62,707 nucleotides of DNA, taken from NCBI GenBank assembly GCA_020723065.1, contig DYJP01000001.1, positions 56,555 to 119,261 of the forward strand, read 5' to 3'. The notes under the pieces were generated by a model, which searched no databases, had not been told where the DNA came from, and saw only the letters and a list, made by a program, of their open reading frames with translations. Source of the DNA: Candidatus Micrarchaeum sp. (lineage in GTDB: Archaea; Micrarchaeota; Micrarchaeia; CABMEP01). The translations under genes were made by a program, and so were the position numbers. Shown one piece after another: positions 58,246-62,707 of the stretch (position 1 is its first letter; each line of letters starts with the position of its first letter).

Positions 58246-58938
58246 ATGAATAAGAAAGAGAAACGATCGGCGCACGATCTTCTCCAGATTTTTCCAAGCG
58301 TATTCAAGATAGATGAAAAGCTTGCCACTCTCAACTCCTATCCGGGCAATACTGTTTACGGCGAGAGGCTCATAGATATAGAAGAGAAGGAATACCGCAT
58401 GTGGGATCCGTTCAGGTCCAAGTTGGCTGGGGCGATAAAGAAGGGGCTCAGGTCCAGCGGAATTAAGAAGGGGGACTCCGTGCTTTATTTGGGCGCAGCA
58501 AGCGGCACAACATCCTCTCATATTTCAGATATAGTCGGCAAGTCAGGGATAGTATACTGTGTAGAATTTTCCGAAAGGCCATTAAGGGACCTTATTGGTG
58601 TATGCGAGATACGGGACAATATGGTTCCGATATTGGGGGACGCAAGAAAGCCCCAGGAATACAAGAAGTATATTGAGGGAAAGGTGGATTTCATTTACCA
58701 GGACGTTGCCCAGCCAGACCAGATGAGGATATTCAAGATAAATTCCGATATGTATCTTAAGGATGGCGGGGAAGGATTCATCTGCATAAAGTCCCAGTCA
58801 ATCGATGTGACCAAGAGCTCAAAGCAAGTGTACAAGAGCTCACTGAAGGAGCTCAAGGACTATGGGTTTACAATAATTCAGGAAATAGAGCTTTCGCCCT
58901 ACGACCTCAACCATCTTTTCGTTCATGTGAAGAAATAG
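58246..58938 (+). CDS. flpA: Fibrillarin-like rRNA 2'-O-methyltransferase
   Basis: GERLIDIEEKEYRMWDPFRSKLAGAI, VLYLGAASGTTSSHISDIVG, QDVAQPDQ. Confidence 0.95.
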   Translation: MNKKEKRSAHDLLQIFPSVFKIDEKLATLNSYPGNTVYGERLIDIEEKEYRMWDPFRSKLAGAIKKGLRSSGIKKGDSVLYLGAASGTTSSHISDIVGKSGIVYCVEFSERPLRDLIGVCEIRDNMVPILGDARKPQEYKKYIEGKVDFIYQDVAQPDQMRIFKINSDMYLKDGGEGFICIKSQSIDVTKSSKQVYKSSLKELKDYGFTIIQEIELSPYDLNHLFVHVKK

Positions 58939-58993
58939 GGCCGTCTCGAGATTTTTGGATAAAAAAAATAGAAATCAAAAAATAAATAGATTC

Positions 58994-59953
58994 TTATTCT
59001 TTGCACTCTTCATTTTCCGGATAGAGGTAGCAGAATGCATATTCCGCGAACAGCGGATAAGTGGAGTACCTGCAGTCGATAACTATCATCGGAGTGGTTG
59101 CAGTCCCAAGGAAAGTCTCCGCGAATCTTTGGTCTGTTGCGAGATTGCCCAGTACCTGCCCGCCTTCCGCGCATTGTGCTATCTCGTTCTTGTCTCCGCC
59201 GTTCTGTGCTACGCATGACAATAGTTCGGTTTCGTTGAGGAATTCCTTGTCCGCGGTGTAATCCTGTATCACGCATTCTTTGAATGAAAGGAAGTATGGC
59301 TTCTCTTTCGTGCATTCGTAATACTTGAGTGCAACGTATGCGTCCGAAGACGGATCATTAGATATGTGCTGGTAGCTGTATGTGGAGAGTATCCTGTATG
59401 TCACCAGCATGCTTCCGCGGAATCTCTCAGTGAAGTTCTTGATCACTGAATCGTACTTTATGGACCATGGGTCGTATGGGTCTATGTAGATGTCGACAGT
59501 TATCCGGTCTCCTATGCTGCACCCTGCCGTTTTGTCCAGGAATTTTATGGTGTTTGGCTTGGACGGCATGTTCAGGGTCTGCGTTATCTTTTGTATCGAG
59601 AAGTCCTTTGCATTAAGCTCCACGTCAAGATTGACTATTCCGTTGGACGCGTAGCCGTTGAGATTGACCTTCCATGTCTCGCCAACAAGCGTTTTGCTGT
59701 TTATTGTGACGTTGACTATCCCGTGGTAAAGGGTTACGTAGTTTATGACCCTGTTGTCCACTACCGCAGACATGTTCTCGTCTGCGAACGGGAATTTCAT
59801 TCCAAGCGCGAACAGCGCTATGATGACAATGAATATAGTCCCAAGAAGCAGGTAAGGGATTCTGACGTGTTCGGGTATGGTCTGTTTTACCGAGCGGTAT
59901 CCGCCGGTTATCTTTTCCTTGAATGATCTTTTTTGTCTAGATTTCTTTGTCAA
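58994..59953 (-). CDS. Membrane-anchored DsbA/thioredoxin-fold-like protein lacking CxxC
   Basis: N-terminal TM; VDIYIDPYDPWSIKYDSV where CPxC would be expected; TTPMIVID cis-Pro-like segment. Confidence 0.55.
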   Translation of the reverse strand: MTKKSRQKRSFKEKITGGYRSVKQTIPEHVRIPYLLLGTIFIVIIALFALGMKFPFADENMSAVVDNRVINYVTLYHGIVNVTINSKTLVGETWKVNLNGYASNGIVNLDVELNAKDFSIQKITQTLNMPSKPNTIKFLDKTAGCSIGDRITVDIYIDPYDPWSIKYDSVIKNFTERFRGSMLVTYRILSTYSYQHISNDPSSDAYVALKYYECTKEKPYFLSFKECVIQDYTADKEFLNETELLSCVAQNGGDKNEIAQCAEGGQVLGNLATDQRFAETFLGTATTPMIVIDCRYSTYPLFAEYAFCYLYPENEECKE

Positions 59954-59978
59954 TTAATCACCTTGATTGAATATTGCC

Positions 59979-60506
59979 TTAATCTAATTTGCAGCTTTCT
60001 ATGAATGCGATTATTTCAGACTTTAAGGAAAACGAACCGAGATGAGTCTTGTTCGTCTTAATGCACACATATTCTGGGGTTCCTTCGAATGATGCTATGC
60101 CATACAGGCAGTTGTATGCCGCAAGCATTAAGTTAGTGTCGGCCGTATCTAGCATGAATATCGAATATCCTTCGGCAATGAGCTCGTTCACCCACGGGGT
60201 GTTCTCCTGAGAATAGCTGCAGTCTTGCCCGTATATGTAAAGAACATCGGAAGCTATTCCGTTCCTAGATAGGCATCGGACATGTGTTTCAGTCTTGGTG
60301 TTCTCGTCTATTACAAGCGAGCTGTTGCTTTGCCTGTCGTTTGCTGAATTGTCTTCATTTCCGCTCAAGGCCTGGATCGCAACGTATGCGGCCACAAGGA
60401 ATATCAACAGAGCTATGGCGAATACGATCAACCTATTCTCCTTGTCGCCTTTCGTGGCTAATTTTTCCTTTATCCTTGCCTTGGTCTTTGTCTTTGTCAT
60501 ATTCAA
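59979..60506 (-). CDS. Membrane-anchored thioredoxin-like protein
   Basis: TM segment, VLYIYGQDCSYSQENTPWV (CxxS), FEGTPEYVC cis-Pro-like segment. Confidence 0.55.
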   Translation of the reverse strand: MNMTKTKTKARIKEKLATKGDKENRLIVFAIALLIFLVAAYVAIQALSGNEDNSANDRQSNSSLVIDENTKTETHVRCLSRNGIASDVLYIYGQDCSYSQENTPWVNELIAEGYSIFMLDTADTNLMLAAYNCLYGIASFEGTPEYVCIKTNKTHLGSFSLKSEIIAFIESCKLD

Positions 60507-60648
60507 GAATTAGAGATAAAGTATTAAAAACATTAAAGATGAAGATGTAATAGGACGGGGCGTAATGGTTTAAATAATTGCGCTTATATATAATGTTAAT
60601 TTGAGGTTATATCTCAGTAATGTTTAATGATTGACATCTCAGTTATAA

Positions 60649-60757
60649 CCCACCGTAGCTCAATCTGGCAGAGCGCCTCGCTGTAGTTCCAGCCTGTCGG
60701 TTTTCGGCAGATTTCGTAGAAACGAGGATGTTGCTGGTTCAAATCCGGCCGGTGGGA
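60649..60757 (+). tRNA. tRNA-Tyr(GTA) with a ~35-nt BHB intron (about 60687-60721)
   Basis: CCCACCG/CGGUGGG acceptor (C1:G72), CCUCG/CGAGG anticodon stem, CUGU/GUAG central helix, AAA bulge. Confidence 0.92.
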
Positions 60758-60795
60758 CTCAAACAAAATTGAAAACTAAGCTGATGAAAGCATAT

Positions 60796-60867
60796 GCTTG
60801 GGTGGTGTAGTGGTTAGCATTGAAGCCTGTCACGCTTCCGACCCGGGTTCGAATCCCGGCCCAGGCG
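60796..60867 (+). tRNA. tRNA-Asp(GTC)
   Basis: GCUUGGG/CCCAGGC acceptor, GAAGC-CUGUCAC-GCUUC anticodon arm. Confidence 0.95.
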
Positions 60868-60897
60868 CTTTCTTCTTTTCTGATTTTTTATGGTTTA

Positions 60898-60989
60898 ATC
60901 CGATAGCGATAATGATAAGGAGCAGGGAGATATCGGACGAGTTCAGGAACTTCTTCAATGTTTTGTGGGAGCATGCAGGAGGAAGTGAA
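60898..60989 (+). repeat. Regulator-fragment repeat, copy 3 (truncated)
   Basis: NPIAIMIRSREISDEFRNFFNVLWEHAGG; DNA closely matches 20030-20110; starts about 30 bp after tRNA-Asp. Confidence 0.85.
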
Positions 60990-61181
60990 ATAATTTCGGC
61001 TGACCGAAAATTTAAATTTAATTCAAGCGTCATATTATGGAGAAAACCATGACAAAAACGAAGGTTTCCGCAAATACGTCCTCGCAGATCATGAACAAGG
61101 TATTCGGAGACGTCTCTTTTTACTTTAAGACGTTCGAATAGCCAATTAAAAGAGAGAATGAGAGTTTGTAAGGTTTTTACA

Positions 61182-61238
61182 TTTTGTCAAATACATTTTA
61201 CTGAATGTATGCATTTTGTTAAATCCATTTAATGAAAT
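61182..61238. repeat. Imperfect tandem ~26-bp repeat upstream of a TATA-like box
   Basis: TTTTGTCAAATACATTTTACTGAATG / TTTTGTTAAATCCATTTAATGAAATG followed by TTTATAAA at 61246. Confidence 0.6.
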
Positions 61239-61274
61239 GCAATAGTTTATAAATTTTATTCATAACATATTGCT

Positions 61275-62480
61275 ATGCAGACGGAATTGATCGAACTTAA
61301 TGAACGAGCAAAGGAAGAGGGAAAAAAATACGGCAAAAAGAGGCTTATCTTTAATTCGATTAAGGCGTATGCAGGTCAAAGAGCGTTTACCGCAATCGTC
61401 GGTCCAAGGGGCGTCGGCAAGACCGTCCTGCTCAAGCAGCTTCTTTGCGAAGCTGAGAAGGCATTCTTCATTTCGCTTGATGTGGGAAGGCTGGATGCGG
61501 GGCTCTTCGATACCGCAAAGGATCTGGCGGAGAAGGGCGTGAGGATTATTCTGATCGATGAGATCCATGGTTACCCCGGCTTTGAAAAAGAGCTCAAGAA
61601 GATATACGATTTTTTGCCTGATGTAAGCGTAGTCTTCACAAGCTCCTCGTCCCTATCGCTCTATCGGGCATCTGTCGATCTGTCCAGGCGCGTCAGGGTT
61701 CTTGTCCTTCCTCCCTTTTCCTTTAGGGAATTCATCTACTTCGAAAAAGAAGAGCTCCCCCCGCCCATTTCGTTGGACAATCTGCTCGACGAGAAGGCCG
61801 CGAGGGAGTATTACGGAGATGCAATCGGCTATGAATCCCTTTTTGAGAGGTATATGCGCGGCAGGAATTATCCCTTCACCCTCAACCAGGCTGACTTCCT
61901 TCCGCTGTTCAAGGGAATTCTTGAAACGATAATCGACAGCGACATGGTGGTTAAGGAAGGGCTCCAGCTGGATGAGTCGTTTGAAGTGCGGAAGCTGCTC
62001 GCATTCATGGGCAGATCGTTTGCCGAGGGAATCAGCTATTCCTCGATATCTGAAAACTGCGGATTCAGCAAATTCAAGGCAGAGAAGTACGTTTCGCTGC
62101 TTGAAAAGTCATTCGTAATAAGGAGGGTGATGCCGAAGGGGACGAACGTTAAAAAAGAGCCGAAACTGCTCTTTTCGCTGCCGTATCGCCTGCTTTATAA
62201 GAGCTACGAGGATTCCATCGGGGCGCTGAGGGAGGATTTTTTTGTCGACAGCATCATGAATTGTGGCTTGCCGATTTATTATTTGAAATCGAAGCGCGGC
62301 GAAAAGACGCCGGATTATATCGTCCAAGATACGGTATTCGAGGTGGGCGGGGTTTCAAAGGGCTTTTCCCAGTTCAAAGGCTTTGAATCCGATAAAAAGA
62401 TATTGCTGACTCACCCCGGGACCGTTAGTCCGATCAAACGCCCTCTTTTCTTTATAGGAATGATGGAAGGATGGGGCTAA
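61275..62480 (+). CDS. AAA+-type ATPase (COG1373-like, ATP-binding with C-terminal DUF4143-like part)
   Basis: AIVGPRGVGKTVLLKQLL Walker A, RIILIDEIHGYPGFEKELKKIYD Walker B; stop codon lies in repeat copy 4. Confidence 0.85.
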   Translation: MQTELIELNERAKEEGKKYGKKRLIFNSIKAYAGQRAFTAIVGPRGVGKTVLLKQLLCEAEKAFFISLDVGRLDAGLFDTAKDLAEKGVRIILIDEIHGYPGFEKELKKIYDFLPDVSVVFTSSSSLSLYRASVDLSRRVRVLVLPPFSFREFIYFEKEELPPPISLDNLLDEKAAREYYGDAIGYESLFERYMRGRNYPFTLNQADFLPLFKGILETIIDSDMVVKEGLQLDESFEVRKLLAFMGRSFAEGISYSSISENCGFSKFKAEKYVSLLEKSFVIRRVMPKGTNVKKEPKLLFSLPYRLLYKSYEDSIGALREDFFVDSIMNCGLPIYYLKSKRGEKTPDYIVQDTVFEVGGVSKGFSQFKGFESDKKILLTHPGTVSPIKRPLFFIGMMEGWG

Positions 62481-62707
62481 GGGAGGCCAGGATAATGCCG
62501 ATAATGTTCGGGTCGCACATGGGCATTTGGACATGCAGGGACAGGTCGATAATCTGGCTCATCGCCGAGGATCCGATAGCGATAATGATAAGGAACAGGG
62601 AGATATCGGATGAGTTCAGGAATTTCTTTAATGTTTTGTGGGAGCATGCGGACAAAAAATGAAAGGATTAAATGCGACAGGTGCGTGGGATTAGTATGTT
62701 CAAATTA
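62475..62707 (+). repeat. Regulator-fragment repeat, copy 4; appears identical to 19933-20165
   Basis: 233 bp read as identical by eye, running to the window end. Confidence 0.93.

Overview
This is an archaeal chromosomal window. I place it in a small-genome or DPANN-like lineage only by inference. It carries 5 tRNA genes, no rRNA and no CRISPR array.

Main blocks:
1. RNA polymerase operon on the minus strand: rpoH-rpoB2-rpoB1-rpoA1-rpoA2-rpl30e-nusA-like. Further transcription genes rpoE, spt4 and rpoL lie elsewhere in the window.
2. Roadblock/KaiC-like pair, archaeal LonB, and an NFACT protein without its N-terminal domain.
3. A P-type ATPase homolog in which every catalytic motif is degenerate, next to a DUF373 membrane protein.
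4. Exosome Csl4 with an RGG tail, then a polyamine locus with an intact speE and a disrupted speD.
5. Tandem ftsZ genes.
6. A metal/redox accessory island at about 26.6-35.4 kb. It contains two DUF134 regulators, DUF5320, a thioredoxin-DsbD fusion, a CDF transporter, NifX, two MinD/Mrp-type ATPases with inserted ferredoxin domains, two ZIP proteins, a mini-ferredoxin and a free zinc-ribbon peptide. A mobile-looking zinc-ribbon tail, RG-rich segments and shared palindromic operators tie it together.
7. KEOPS genes kae1 and bud32 flanking a diadenylate cyclase, class II RNR, cobA, and an isc cluster with a Cys-rich HTH regulator.
8. Three BHB-intron tRNAs (Ala, His, Tyr).

The strongest leads for follow-up are the pseudo-P-ATPase/DUF373 pair, the zinc-ribbon/operator island, an inactivated NifS paralog, a four-copy regulator-fragment repeat that also forms the window end, and the similar hairpins in the tRNA introns. 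Everything was read by eye; no alignments or searches were run.
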